Shown here piece after piece: positions 32,584 to 41,148 of a stretch of DNA of 64,000 nt. A model generated the notes under the pieces. The model saw only the letters and a list, made by a program, of their open reading frames with translations. It ran no database searches and had not been told where the DNA came from. Origin of the DNA: Maricaulis maris_C (lineage in GTDB: Bacteria; Pseudomonadota; Alphaproteobacteria; Caulobacterales; Maricaulaceae). Each line of letters starts with the position of its first letter. Position 1 is the first letter of the stretch. Where the stretch lies: NCBI RefSeq assembly GCF_049116555.1, contig NZ_JAGDYT010000006.1:1-64000 (forward strand), written 5' to 3'. A program made the position numbers and the translations under genes.

Positions 32584-33881
32584 GACGCTCTCGCTTCAGC
32601 AAGGATCGCGGAGCGCTTCTCGGCCGCTTCGCGCATGGCGATGCCCATGATCAAAAGACCGGGCCAGAAAAGATAAGTGAGAATCTCCAGGTTCTCCCCG
32701 ACCGTGAAGAGCACCAGGAGTATGGTGATTGCGAAGGCCGCGCGGCCGATCGGGCTGGAGAGCGCGAGAAGCGCAAATTCCAGCAGGCTCCACATCAGCG
32801 GAATGACGAGCGCCCCGACGCCGACAACGCCCTTCACGAAAAGCAGGCCAAACCAGGTGTGATGACTGCCGATCGGCATGTATTCAACATAGTGCGGGCC
32901 GCGCTCCACCACGCCGTGCCCCCAGATCGGCGCCTCATTCCACCAGCGATCGATCGCAATCCGGCCGAGCGCTTCCCTTACCCGCGTCGAGTTCGCGCGC
33001 ATGCCGCGAAAGCCCTCATAGGCGGCGCCCAGCTGGGCCAGGAGGATCGGCGAGAACAGGCCGGCAAGGAAGACCGGGACCGCGGCTGCGAGCCACAGAA
33101 TGCTGCGGCGGAGCTGCGACACGCCGAAGGCGGCCGGCCAAACCAGGACGGCGGTCACCAGTCCGAGCCGGGACTTCGACAGAATGATGATGGCAAGCGC
33201 GGAGATGATGCCGATGACGCGCCAGGGCATCCGCCGGTCTTCGATCGCCAGGATCAGGTAGAGATTTCCGATCAGGGCCGCCGCCGGTGACCAGGGTGTG
33301 AAATAGCGCCAGCGCGGAAGCCCGTCAGCTGGATCCATGGAGTAGAGTTGCACGGCGAAGAACTCAGGGCCCGGCCCGCCAACGACCCGCAGCGGGGAGA
33401 CAAACAGGACCTCCGGCAAACCCACCATGGGCGCCAGGTAGAGCAGCGGCGTCAGGAGAAGGGAGATGAGTGCCGTCAGTCCCGTGGCACGAATGATTGT
33501 TTCGAAACGGATATCCAGGCACGCACCGGCCAGCGTGAACATGGCGAACAGCGCCCAGCCCTTCGCCCAGCCGATTGTCGACTTCAGGGTCTGCCCGGTG
33601 GACAGCTCATAGCTCCAATGCCCACCGAGCAGGGCGATTTGCATCACCCCCATGCCCGCAATCCAGAACCAGACGCCGATGGGGATCGCCGGTGGTTCGG
33701 GGCGCGCCGTGGTCGGCGCGCGGACATATTTGCGCACCAGCACGATGGCCGTGAGCATGACACCCAGGACCGGGCCGAGGACGTAAAGACCGCCGAGGAA
33801 GTAGATTGGCCACGTACCCGCGAGCGCGAGCGCGACTATATAATCTTCCACAGGGCGCGGATGAGCGGCAGGCGCAACCAC
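32580..33881 (-). CDS. O-antigen polymerase/ligase-like membrane protein (Wzy type)
   Basis: A multi-pass inner-membrane protein of about 433 residues with some 10-12 helices and a large periplasmic loop in the second half (residues about 280-345, ending in GSHHTWFGLLFVKG). That loop and the helix pattern fit the Wzy polymerase/WaaL ligase superfamily, which is recognised more by topology than by sequence. The start is uncertain: GTG 33881 has GGAG ten bases upstream, TTG 33902 is seven codons earlier, and GTG 33851 is ten codons later. All overlap or abut the end of the chain-length gene. It is followed with a 4-bp overlap by the family 4 glycosyltransferase. It presumably polymerises the EPS repeat units. 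Confidence 0.8.
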   Translation of the reverse strand: MVAPAAHPRPVEDYIVALALAGTWPIYFLGGLYVLGPVLGVMLTAIVLVRKYVRAPTTARPEPPAIPIGVWFWIAGMGVMQIALLGGHWSYELSTGQTLKSTIGWAKGWALFAMFTLAGACLDIRFETIIRATGLTALISLLLTPLLYLAPMVGLPEVLFVSPLRVVGGPGPEFFAVQLYSMDPADGLPRWRYFTPWSPAAALIGNLYLILAIEDRRMPWRVIGIISALAIIILSKSRLGLVTAVLVWPAAFGVSQLRRSILWLAAAVPVFLAGLFSPILLAQLGAAYEGFRGMRANSTRVREALGRIAIDRWWNEAPIWGHGVVERGPHYVEYMPIGSHHTWFGLLFVKGVVGVGALVIPLMWSLLEFALLALSSPIGRAAFAITILLVLFTVGENLEILTYLFWPGLLIMGIAMREAAEKRSAILAEARAS

Positions 33882-35305
33882 AACAGCAAAACTCCGATGC
33901 AATAGAGAACAAATCCGCCAATGGCGGCGAGTGCGGCAATTTTCTTGGAGGGTGAAGACGGCTCTTCCGGCCGGGCCGGCGGCTCCAGCAACTGGGCCAG
34001 CGGGTAGGATGCGAAGACGTCTGCGCGGGACGTGTCCAACCGCGCCAGCGCCGATGCAAAGACGGTCTCGGCAACCTGGTGCTCACGCAGCAAGGCATCG
34101 AGACGTGCCGCCACCGGAGCCAGTTCTTCAACGCGTCGCTCATTTCGCAGCAACCGCTCCTGGAGCGACTGTGCCTGGGCGCGCGCGCCGGACGCCTCGG
34201 CCGACAGATCGACGACCTGGCGCAGGAGCTGCGCCCGCTCATCTTCCAGATTGATCTCGGCCAACCGCAAGAGCCCGTATCCGGTGACACCCAGCAGGGC
34301 TTCGCCACGCGCCGTCAGCGCCTCGACGAGACCGGCATGTCGCTCGGTCTCCGCCCGCATCTCGGGATGATTGCGGCCATACATGTTTTCGAAGCCTGCG
34401 ATCTGCGCCGCGCTGGTCGCCATCTGCTCCAGCAGGGCTTCGAAGACGGCATCCCCGCGCAGAACAAGCACCCGCGCGGCAACATCCTCGGGCAGGTCGA
34501 TGAGTTCACCGAGCCGCAGGGACCGGTTGCTCAGCGCACGGCTGCGGTCGAGAGTCGTGGCGAGCGTGCTCTCCAGCTCATCGGTCTGGATCACCAGTGA
34601 CTGATACTGGTCCAGCGAGATCAGCCGGGTCTCGGCCTGGAATTCGATGACCGCCTGGCGGGTCGCGGTGACATTCTGCTCATAGCGGGCGAGGCTTTCC
34701 TGGTAGGCGCTGTCGCGGGCGTCGAGCTCTTCCTGGCGCAAGGCATCCAGATTGGCCTGGAAAGCCAGGAGCAGCGCATTGGCCGAGGCATAGGCACGGT
34801 TGGGATCCGTCTCCGTCATCCGCACATAGATCAGCGGTGTCTGATCGACGAGGGCGACCCGAGCGCTGGCGAACTCGCTGGACGGCACACCGGCCTGCGC
34901 GGCGGCGGCACCCCGGACGCGGTCGGATTGCAGCAGGCGCTTGTAATTCTCCGTCGGGCTCAGGGAGGCGCTGGAAAAGGCCGAGGAGGTCGCGGATGTT
35001 GCCTGGCCGAGATCGGCCAGATTGATGCTCGATCCGGCGCCGGATCCCGGCAGGATCAGCGTGAAACCGCTGACATAGGTGCGCGGGGACGTCACGTAAT
35101 AGGTCGCCGCAATCCCGCCAAAAAAAACAGCGCCGACGACCAGGACCAGAATATAACGAAGCCAGCGTCGGGGCCCGCCGGAGCCTACGAGCAGGCGCCC
35201 CATGAGCGCTCTGCGCGCAATCGTGTAATCCGTCTCACGCTGCGAATTTCGAGGGTCGGCGCAAGGCGGAGGCTCCGGCGGGTTCTGGGACAACGGGCGC
35301 TTCAT
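33836..35305 (-). CDS. Polysaccharide chain-length regulator (Wzz/Wzc-type, no kinase domain)
   Basis: A 489-residue inner-membrane protein. One helix lies near residues 48-68 (YILVLVVGAVFFGGIAATYYV) and one at the C-terminus (GGFVLYCIGVLLLWL). Between them is a large periplasmic domain rich in coiled coil. The topology is that of polysaccharide co-polymerases. The C-terminal BY-kinase found in Wzc is absent: there is no Walker motif and the protein stops after the second helix. The ATG at 35305 overlaps the export-protein stop as ATGA. The kinase half, if used, must be encoded outside this window. It probably sets EPS chain length together with the Wzy-like protein downstream. Confidence 0.87.
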   Translation of the reverse strand: MKRPLSQNPPEPPPCADPRNSQRETDYTIARRALMGRLLVGSGGPRRWLRYILVLVVGAVFFGGIAATYYVTSPRTYVSGFTLILPGSGAGSSINLADLGQATSATSSAFSSASLSPTENYKRLLQSDRVRGAAAAQAGVPSSEFASARVALVDQTPLIYVRMTETDPNRAYASANALLLAFQANLDALRQEELDARDSAYQESLARYEQNVTATRQAVIEFQAETRLISLDQYQSLVIQTDELESTLATTLDRSRALSNRSLRLGELIDLPEDVAARVLVLRGDAVFEALLEQMATSAAQIAGFENMYGRNHPEMRAETERHAGLVEALTARGEALLGVTGYGLLRLAEINLEDERAQLLRQVVDLSAEASGARAQAQSLQERLLRNERRVEELAPVAARLDALLREHQVAETVFASALARLDTSRADVFASYPLAQLLEPPARPEEPSSPSKKIAALAAIGGFVLYCIGVLLLWLRLPLIRALWKII

Positions 35306-36534
35306 CGAGCGGCACCGCTGAGAATGGTCAGGTTGATCGCAGGGGTCAGCACACTGCTGAAGGCGCTGATCACATCGCGCACATTGGTGACGTGCGAGTC
35401 GTAGCAGGCGATACCATCGCCCGGCAGAATGATCGGGTTGAAGGCGTCTCGATCGGCCCGGCGCACCAGGTCCTCGATCGAGCGCGCGATGACTTCGCTC
35501 TCGCCGGTGATCGGATTGCGCGAGATCAGCACGGCCCAGCGATCGGCGTTGGTGGCCTGCGTGCCACCGACACAATTCGCCGCGACCAATGCCTGCAGGA
35601 AACGCGTTCCGTAAGGCAGGCTTGCTGTGTCGCGATTGATGCCCGCTTGCGAGTTCGACGAGGCGGGGGTCGTCAGATTCGACATGAAGACCCGGATCCC
35701 CGGCATGGTAATCCGGCTCGGTCGCGCCAGCGCCTCCTGGAAACAGCCACGCGAGGGCACGTGGACCTGGTCGCCGGTCGCCAGGATCGGATCCGCCATG
35801 CGCTGGCCGGTGAACGCGCCCGACAGGTCGAAGATCTGCCGCTGGCCATCTCTCACAAGCACGACATTGCGTACATCGGCATCGGGGCGCAGGCCGGCCG
35901 CCGAGGACAGGGCGGAGACGAGCGTGCGGCCCGAGGCGACATCGCCCTGCGCCTCAACGCGGGATCCCTGCACAAGCTCGGCATTGCGATCATTGAGCAG
36001 CAGGTCGCCCGGCTGGAAAACCGCGCCGGAAACGTGCACCTGGACCGGTGCCCATTGCGCGATTTCCAGGTCGAGCTGAAGGAAGCCGGCGCGATACATG
36101 CCCTCCTCGACAAACATCCGGGCGACAAGGGCCTCGACCACTTCAATGGTGAAGCCGGCCGCGCGGATCGGATTGAGATGCGGGACGGTCAGCGTGCCAT
36201 CCGGCGCGACGATATAGGTTCCCTCGAAAGCCTCACCCGCGGGCAGGCTGAGGCGCAGCATATCGCCGGGCGACAGGGGCGGCATGGCCAATGCGGCGCT
36301 GGCCGCAAAGGCGATGCTCTCGGGGGCGGAGAGCGGCAAATCGGCATTCGCGCAGCCGGCAAGATCACCATAACGGCCCTGCCCGCTGAGCGGCACTTCG
36401 CGCATACCGGACATGGGACGGCGGGCAGATGTATAGCCATCATGTGCCAGATCGACGGTATTGCGAGGCTCTTCGAACGCCGTCGCACAGGAGGCGAGCG
36501 CAAGAGCAAGGAGCGGGATCAGCCGGGCGCACAT
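35302..36534 (-). CDS. Polysaccharide export outer-membrane lipoprotein (Wza-like)
   Basis: A 410-residue lipoprotein with a signal peptide and lipobox (LALASC, Cys near 16). The polysaccharide export domain follows (PGDMLRLSLPAG, IVAPDGTLTVPHLNPIRAAGFTIEVVEALV), then ligand-binding beta-grasp-like (SLBB) segments such as VHVSGAVFQPGDLLL and the more C-terminal NPIILPGDGIACYDS. It would form the outer-membrane channel for the polymer. It starts 4 bp after the small upstream gene and overlaps the chain-length gene. It is the second gene of the operon that follows the sigma-54-type promoter. Confidence 0.92.
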   Translation of the reverse strand: MCARLIPLLALALASCATAFEEPRNTVDLAHDGYTSARRPMSGMREVPLSGQGRYGDLAGCANADLPLSAPESIAFAASAALAMPPLSPGDMLRLSLPAGEAFEGTYIVAPDGTLTVPHLNPIRAAGFTIEVVEALVARMFVEEGMYRAGFLQLDLEIAQWAPVQVHVSGAVFQPGDLLLNDRNAELVQGSRVEAQGDVASGRTLVSALSSAAGLRPDADVRNVVLVRDGQRQIFDLSGAFTGQRMADPILATGDQVHVPSRGCFQEALARPSRITMPGIRVFMSNLTTPASSNSQAGINRDTASLPYGTRFLQALVAANCVGGTQATNADRWAVLISRNPITGESEVIARSIEDLVRRADRDAFNPIILPGDGIACYDSHVTNVRDVISAFSSVLTPAINLTILSGAAR

Positions 36535-36537
36535 GGA

Positions 36538-36774
36538 TCAGAGCCCGTGCGCGGAGCGGCGCGAGAGCGCCTCGGCGATATAGGCGGCGAGTTCGCGCGC
36601 CATCTCCGGGCAGGTGCAGTCGATCGTCCTGAGCGTGGCCTCGCCATCGGGGCGCCCTTCCACGAACACGCTGCGCGAGACGGGGCGCTCATAGACGTGC
36701 TTGAGAAAGTCGAACAGAGCGCGATCGAATGTGCGCAATTGCTGAGACGAAGAAAGCTTGAAATCTTGACGCAT
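36538..36774 (-). CDS. Small protein heading the EPS export operon, unknown
   Basis: A 78-residue soluble protein that I do not recognise. It has an aromatic-rich helix (TFDRALFDFLKHVYE), a central strand segment (VFVEGRPDGEATLRTIDC), a Cys pair (CTC) and a C-terminal Ala-rich helix. AGGAGG lies 6 bp before the ATG, and the stop lies 3 bp before the wza-like start, so it is surely translated with the operon. The candidate sigma-54 promoter lies 25-39 bp upstream. As the first product of the operon it could be a regulator or a small partner of the export machinery; this is a guess from position. Confidence 0.7.
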   Translation of the reverse strand: MRQDFKLSSSQQLRTFDRALFDFLKHVYERPVSRSVFVEGRPDGEATLRTIDCTCPEMARELAAYIAEALSRRSAHGL

Positions 36775-36798
36775 GGCGAACCTCCTGCCCTGAAAGGC

Positions 36799-36813
36799 GC
36801 AAGCCCGGGGCCA
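36799..36813 (-). promoter_or_regulatory. Candidate sigma-54 promoter of the EPS export operon
   Basis: TGGCCCCGGGCTTGC on the minus strand matches the -24/-12 consensus TGGCACG-N4-TTGC at 9 of 11 positions, with the essential GG and GC exactly ten bases apart. Transcription would begin near 36787, just before the AGGAGG site of the first gene. rpoN and a GAFTGA-type activator are encoded in the same locus. Confidence 0.6.
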
Positions 36814-36888
36814 GAGAAGTCACGGAATAAAACCGCAATATTTCAGTGCCTTGGAGACGGCGGACGGCAGGCGTCTCGCAACATGCGG

Positions 36889-36905
36889 ATTGCAAATTGC
36901 AATTT
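36889..36905. promoter_or_regulatory. TTGCAA repeat with AT-rich palindrome
   Basis: TTGCAA occurs at 36890 and 36897, and AAATTGCAATTT (36894-36905) is a perfect palindrome. The site lies about 80-90 bp upstream of the -24/-12 element, a normal distance for an enhancer-type activator site. A second inverted repeat TTTCGC-N5-GCGAAA lies at 36916-36932. Confidence 0.4.
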
Positions 36906-37064
36906 GAGGCTGACATTTCGCGTTTTGCGAAAGCGGCCAGGAAGCGCGCGCATGGAACTGCCCATGCTCATGCCGGATTTCAGGGACTTATGCCCGAAAC
37001 CCGTCAGCGAGACGTCCGGCCTCGAACTTGAGACTGTCCCGGTTGAACAGGTTTGGGAGCCCGC

Positions 37065-37760
37065 ATGACCTCGATCCAGCTATCAATTCCCTCGACCCGC
37101 ATCGGCCAGCTGGTCTGGCGCGCACTCATCGCGCTCAGCCTTGGCAACGCGCTGGCGCTTGGCCTGGTACATTACGGCGGCATCACGGATGGCTGGGGCA
37201 TCGTCACGCTCCTGCACTTCGACCGCGAACAAAACCTGCCGACGCTTTTCTCCGTGCTTTTGCTGCTCGGGGCGAGCGGCCTGGCTGTTCGGCAGGCGAG
37301 CATCCAGCCGGACCAGACGGTGCTGCGGACCGGATGGTACACAGTGGCGACCGTCCTCGCCCTGATGGCAATCGATGAATTTGTGTCGGTCCACGAGCGG
37401 GTCGACGCCGCAATGCGCTATTATCTGGGCACGGACGTCCTGCCCTATGCCGCCTGGCCGATCCCCTACGTGCTCGGTCTGGCCGCGCTCGGCGCAATTC
37501 TCTGGCGCTGGTTTGTCGCATTGGGCCTTTGGCGAGCCCTCGCGCTCATGACCGCGGGCGCCATCTATCTTGGCGGGGCCGTCGGGATGGAATTCATCGC
37601 TGGCGAATACCTGACCCGCTTGGACCCGCACCATGCCGGTGTGACGGACCTCACGCGCGATCTCCTCGCCACACTGGAGGAGACATTGGAGATGATCGGA
37701 CTGATCCTGCTCATCCAGACTCTGGTCAGAACGCCCGGCAAGCGGGCGAAACAGGAATGA
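37065..37760 (+). CDS. Multi-pass membrane protein, unknown function
   Basis: A 231-residue protein with about six hydrophobic helices (LVWRALIALSLGNALALGLVHY, LFSVLLLLGASGLAV, TVATVLALMAIDEFVSVHE, IPYVLGLAALGAILWRW, ALALMTAGAIYLGGAVGMEFIAG, MIGLILLIQTLV). Acidic and His residues sit at helix ends (DEFVSVHERVD, EETLEMIG). GGGAGC lies before ATG 37065. It is divergent from the EPS export operon and shares its 290-bp control region. A weak -24/-12-like sequence (TGGAACTGCCCATGC, 36953-36967) lies upstream. I do not recognise the family. A role beside EPS production is possible from position only. Confidence 0.75.
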   Translation: MTSIQLSIPSTRIGQLVWRALIALSLGNALALGLVHYGGITDGWGIVTLLHFDREQNLPTLFSVLLLLGASGLAVRQASIQPDQTVLRTGWYTVATVLALMAIDEFVSVHERVDAAMRYYLGTDVLPYAAWPIPYVLGLAALGAILWRWFVALGLWRALALMTAGAIYLGGAVGMEFIAGEYLTRLDPHHAGVTDLTRDLLATLEETLEMIGLILLIQTLVRTPGKRAKQE

Positions 37761-37773
37761 GCCGGAAGAAAAA

Positions 37774-37850
37774 TGGTACCGCCTCCCTGGTTTGAACAGG
37801 GGACCTCTAGATCCACAATCTAGCGCTCTAACCAACTGAGCTAAGGCGGC
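37774..37850 (-). tRNA. tRNA-His (GTG anticodon)
   Basis: The cloverleaf folds fully. The acceptor GCCGCCT pairs with AGGCGGT, the D-arm stem is GCTC/GAGC, the anticodon stem CTAGA/TCTAG encloses loop TTGTGGA with anticodon GTG, and the T-arm is CCCTG TTCAAAC CAGGG. The terminal CCA is encoded. The base before position 1 is T rather than the near-universal G-1, the first pair is G1-U72 and the discriminator is A73. This is the variant form known from several alphaproteobacteria. Confidence 0.97.
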
Positions 37851-37991
37851 ACACCTTGTCACGACGAAGGGTTGGCAGCGGGGCTGCCGACCTTGGCGTG
37901 AGGCGCGGGAAACTAGCGCCCCCGCCCCGCGCTGGCAAGCGCCCCGTCAAGGCTTTTGCAGAGGGCTCTGCAGCAGCCCTGACGGTGAGGG

Positions 37992-38795
37992 TCAGCCCGC
38001 ATAACCGCGAGCCTGGATATGGGCCCGCATGGCGGCGACGCGGTTGTCGTCAGACGGGTGGGTGGAGGCGAACTCGGCCACATTGTGATCATTCATCGCC
38101 GACATGCCGACCCAGAAGTCCACGGCCTGGCGCGGGTCATAGCCGGACCCGACCATGTAATCGACGCCAAGGCGGTCGGCCTCGTATTCGTGCTCGCGTG
38201 AATAGGGCAGGATCACGCCATAGGTCACGCCCATGCCGAGCGCCGCCCCGACATCATCGCTGTACTGGGCATAGTTTGATCCCGAAGATCCGATCGCGCT
38301 GGCCAGGAGCGACACACCCATCTGGGCCGCCATCTGCTGGCTGGCGCGTTCGGCGGAATGGCGTCCGGCGACATGGCCGACCTCATGCCCCATCACGGTG
38401 GCGACGTGATCATCGGTGTCCATGATGTCGAGAATGCCCTTGTAGAAACCGACCTTGCCATTGGGCAGGACCCAGGCATTCACCGTATCGCTGTCAAAGA
38501 CCACGAACTCCCAGTCCAGATGGCTTTGGCCCGAGGCGGCGACGACCCGGTCGCCGACGCGCTGCAGGCGTCGCTGATAGGACGGATCGCGCAAGACCCG
38601 CTCGCGCTGGAGGCTGTCCTGCCAGGCCTGTTGTGAGAGCTGGGCCAATTGCCCGTCCGAGACCAGCATGAGCTGGCTGCGCCCGAGCGCGGCATTGTCC
38701 GCACACCCTGCAACGAATGGCAGGACGGTTCCGGCCGCCAGCCCCATGATCATTTCGCGACGGCGGACGAGATCGACCGGTGGTTTCCTCGACAT
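37992..38795 (-). CDS. M48-family metalloprotease lipoprotein
   Basis: A 267-residue zinc peptidase. The N-terminus has basic residues, a hydrophobic run and a lipobox-like VAGC (Cys31), so it is probably anchored on the periplasmic side. The catalytic motif is HEVGH at 137-141, with a third ligand candidate in REHEYEADRLG. The conserved NAWVLPNGKVGFYKGIL and the C-terminal ASTHPSDDNRVAAM are typical of LoiP/YcaL/BepA-related proteins. It lacks the TPR part of BepA. The likely role is outer-membrane protein quality control. It is divergent from the AsmA-like gene, another envelope function. Confidence 0.92.
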   Translation of the reverse strand: MSRKPPVDLVRRREMIMGLAAGTVLPFVAGCADNAALGRSQLMLVSDGQLAQLSQQAWQDSLQRERVLRDPSYQRRLQRVGDRVVAASGQSHLDWEFVVFDSDTVNAWVLPNGKVGFYKGILDIMDTDDHVATVMGHEVGHVAGRHSAERASQQMAAQMGVSLLASAIGSSGSNYAQYSDDVGAALGMGVTYGVILPYSREHEYEADRLGVDYMVGSGYDPRQAVDFWVGMSAMNDHNVAEFASTHPSDDNRVAAMRAHIQARGYAG

Positions 38796-38924
38796 GGCAT
38801 TTCCCCCCTTTGGTGACGTTCCAATCAGCGGTAACCTAACGCGAAGAGTTTTTCACGTCTCGCCAAGAAAACGACAAACGCTGCCGCTAGCGTGATTTTT
38901 CAACCAACCCGGAGTGCCCCCGCC

Positions 38925-41045
38925 ATGAAACGCCTCGGTCTCGCCCTCGGCTTCATCATCGTCCTGCTGGTCGCAGCGGTCTTTGTCCTGCCGGCGGTCA
39001 TTCCCGCCTCAACCTATCGCGAGCCGGTGGAAACCGCCGCCCGGGACGCCCTCAATCGCGAGGTCTCGCTGGGCGGCGACATCTCGCTGCAGGTCTTCCC
39101 GCAATTACAGATTCGCGCCAGCGACGTTTCGATCGCCAATGCGCCCGGTTTCGGTGAGGCAGCCTTCGCCGAGATGCGCGAGATGCGCGTCGGCGTCCGT
39201 CTGATCCCGCTCCTGAGTCGCCGCGTCGAGATCACCGAATTCGTTCTGGTCGAACCGACCATCCGCCTCGAACAGAATCGCTCCGGCAATAATTGGAGCT
39301 TCACCAATCCCGACGACGCGACCGCGCCGGCGCCTGTCAGCTCGGGCGACGGCTTTGTCTGGCGTGAAGGCGCCCTGCCGCTGGAGGCCAGTTTCGGTGA
39401 TGTGCGGATCGAAAATGGCGCCCTCTTTTTCTCCGATGGCACGCAGAGCCGGGCCATCACCGGGCTTGACCTGACGGTTGCCCTGCCCTCGCTGGACGCG
39501 GAGACCCGCCTGAATGGTGCGCTCAATGCCGATGGCGAGAGCCTCGACTTCAGCGCCACGATCGGATCGATCCGCGATTTCTTCGAAGGACGCGAAACGC
39601 CGGTCACGCTGGGCCTCGGTGGCAATCTCGCCGATGTGAGCTTTGACGGGCGTTTTCTCGCTGGCGAAGCGGTTGCCTTTGATGGCGCGCTGGACGCCAC
39701 CATCCCCTCGATCCGCGATCTCGCCGCCTTTGCGGGAGCCGCCCTGCCGCCGGGCGAGAATATCGAACGCTTCCGGGCCGTCGGCACGCTGACCGGGGAG
39801 CCGGGCGAGATCGGACTCAATGCCTCCCGGCTGGAATTTGACGCCATTGCCGGCTCGGCCGCGCTGACCGCCAACATGACCGGGCCGCGCCCGCGCCTGA
39901 CCGGCTCGCTCACCCTGGCAGAACTGGATGTGAACCCCTATCTGCCGGCACCGGTCGAACGCCCGGCCCCGACATCCGGCGGCGGTGTCCCGCCCTGGAG
40001 CGAAGCGCCGATCGATCTGGCCGGCCTCGGTGTGGTCGACGCCGATCTGCGGCTCGAGGTTGGCCGGCTCCTGGTCCAGGATCTGGAGATTACCGACGCC
40101 CGGCTGCGCGCCCGGTTGAACAATAGCCGGCTGGAAGTGGCACTGGAGAATATCGCGCTGTATGCCGGTCAGGGCAGCGCCACCGTGGTCGCCAATGGCC
40201 GCGGCAATCGCCCCAGCTTTTCGCTCAACGCCTCGCTGGACGGGCTCGACTCCGGTCCCTTCCTCGAAGCCGCGGCGGGCTTTGACAAATTGCGCGGTAC
40301 CGGCGCCCTTTCGCTTGATCTCACAGCCGCCGGCGCGTCCCAGGCCGCCATCATGAGCTCGCTCGATGGCAGCGGAAATTTCAGCTTCGCCGATGGGGCC
40401 ATCGTCGGAATCAATGTCGCCCAGACCATCCGCAATGTCAGCAGCCTGGTGGGCGGCGGTGGCAACCAGGGTGAAGCCGAGGATGAAAGCGCGGCGAGTA
40501 CGGGCGAGCAGCAGGCCACCGACTTCTCCTCGCTGACCGGCTCCTTCACCATCACCGACGGCCAGGTCGCGCAGCGTGACCTGCTCATGCTCTCTCCGCT
40601 CCTGCGCATCGAGGGCGCCGGGTCAGTGGACCTGCCCGGGCAAAGCGTGGACTACCGCCTGCGACCACGCGCGGTCGCCTCCATCGAAGGTCAGGGCGGC
40701 CAACGCGATCTGCGCGGCATCACCGTACCGATCCGACTGCGCGGCGACTTTAATTCGGTCTCCGTCGGCGTCGACACCCAGGCGGTCGGCGAGGCCCTGC
40801 TCCAGGGCGCGGTGAACAGTGCGCTGGGCGGTGACGGCTCCGGTTCGCCGGAAGACGCGCTGCGCGACGGCCTGCTCAATGCGATCGGCCTGGGCGGAGA
40901 GGATGACAGTCAGGATGATGCCACTGATGACGGTGGCGAGGAGAGCCGCCCGGATCCGGCCGAACAATTGCTGCGCGGCCTGCTCAATCAGCGGCGCAAC
41001 CGCAATGAAAACACCGAGGAAGAAACACCCGCCGATCCACAATAG
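38925..41045 (+). CDS. AsmA family protein
   Basis: A 706-residue envelope protein anchored by one N-terminal helix (LGLALGFIIVLLVAAVFVLP). The AsmA N-terminal domain follows (REPVETAARDALNREVSLGGDISLQVFPQLQIRASDVSIANAPGF), then a long repeating beta-groove region and the AsmA C-terminal block (GTGALSLDLTAAGASQAAIMSSLDGSGNFSFADGAIVGINVAQTI). The last ~60 residues are acidic and disordered. AsmA-like proteins are thought to carry lipids between the membranes. The ATG at 38925 has GGAG ten bases upstream. The gene is monocistronic as far as visible. Confidence 0.92.
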   Translation: MKRLGLALGFIIVLLVAAVFVLPAVIPASTYREPVETAARDALNREVSLGGDISLQVFPQLQIRASDVSIANAPGFGEAAFAEMREMRVGVRLIPLLSRRVEITEFVLVEPTIRLEQNRSGNNWSFTNPDDATAPAPVSSGDGFVWREGALPLEASFGDVRIENGALFFSDGTQSRAITGLDLTVALPSLDAETRLNGALNADGESLDFSATIGSIRDFFEGRETPVTLGLGGNLADVSFDGRFLAGEAVAFDGALDATIPSIRDLAAFAGAALPPGENIERFRAVGTLTGEPGEIGLNASRLEFDAIAGSAALTANMTGPRPRLTGSLTLAELDVNPYLPAPVERPAPTSGGGVPPWSEAPIDLAGLGVVDADLRLEVGRLLVQDLEITDARLRARLNNSRLEVALENIALYAGQGSATVVANGRGNRPSFSLNASLDGLDSGPFLEAAAGFDKLRGTGALSLDLTAAGASQAAIMSSLDGSGNFSFADGAIVGINVAQTIRNVSSLVGGGGNQGEAEDESAASTGEQQATDFSSLTGSFTITDGQVAQRDLLMLSPLLRIEGAGSVDLPGQSVDYRLRPRAVASIEGQGGQRDLRGITVPIRLRGDFNSVSVGVDTQAVGEALLQGAVNSALGGDGSGSPEDALRDGLLNAIGLGGEDDSQDDATDDGGEESRPDPAEQLLRGLLNQRRNRNENTEEETPADPQ

Positions 41046-41148
41046 GATCACGATGAACGTCAGATGACCCGCCGTCCCGGATCGGGTTCATGTGCGCTGT
41101 GACACGGTCTGTGCCTACCATGCCAGACCCGACAGAGGGGAGAATGAG

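Noticed and set aside
35392..37068. A 558-codon open frame on the plus strand across the EPS export genes
   Set aside because: It lies antisense to the wza-like gene and its small neighbour, which have clear domains, signals and ribosome sites. Long antisense frames are expected at this GC content.
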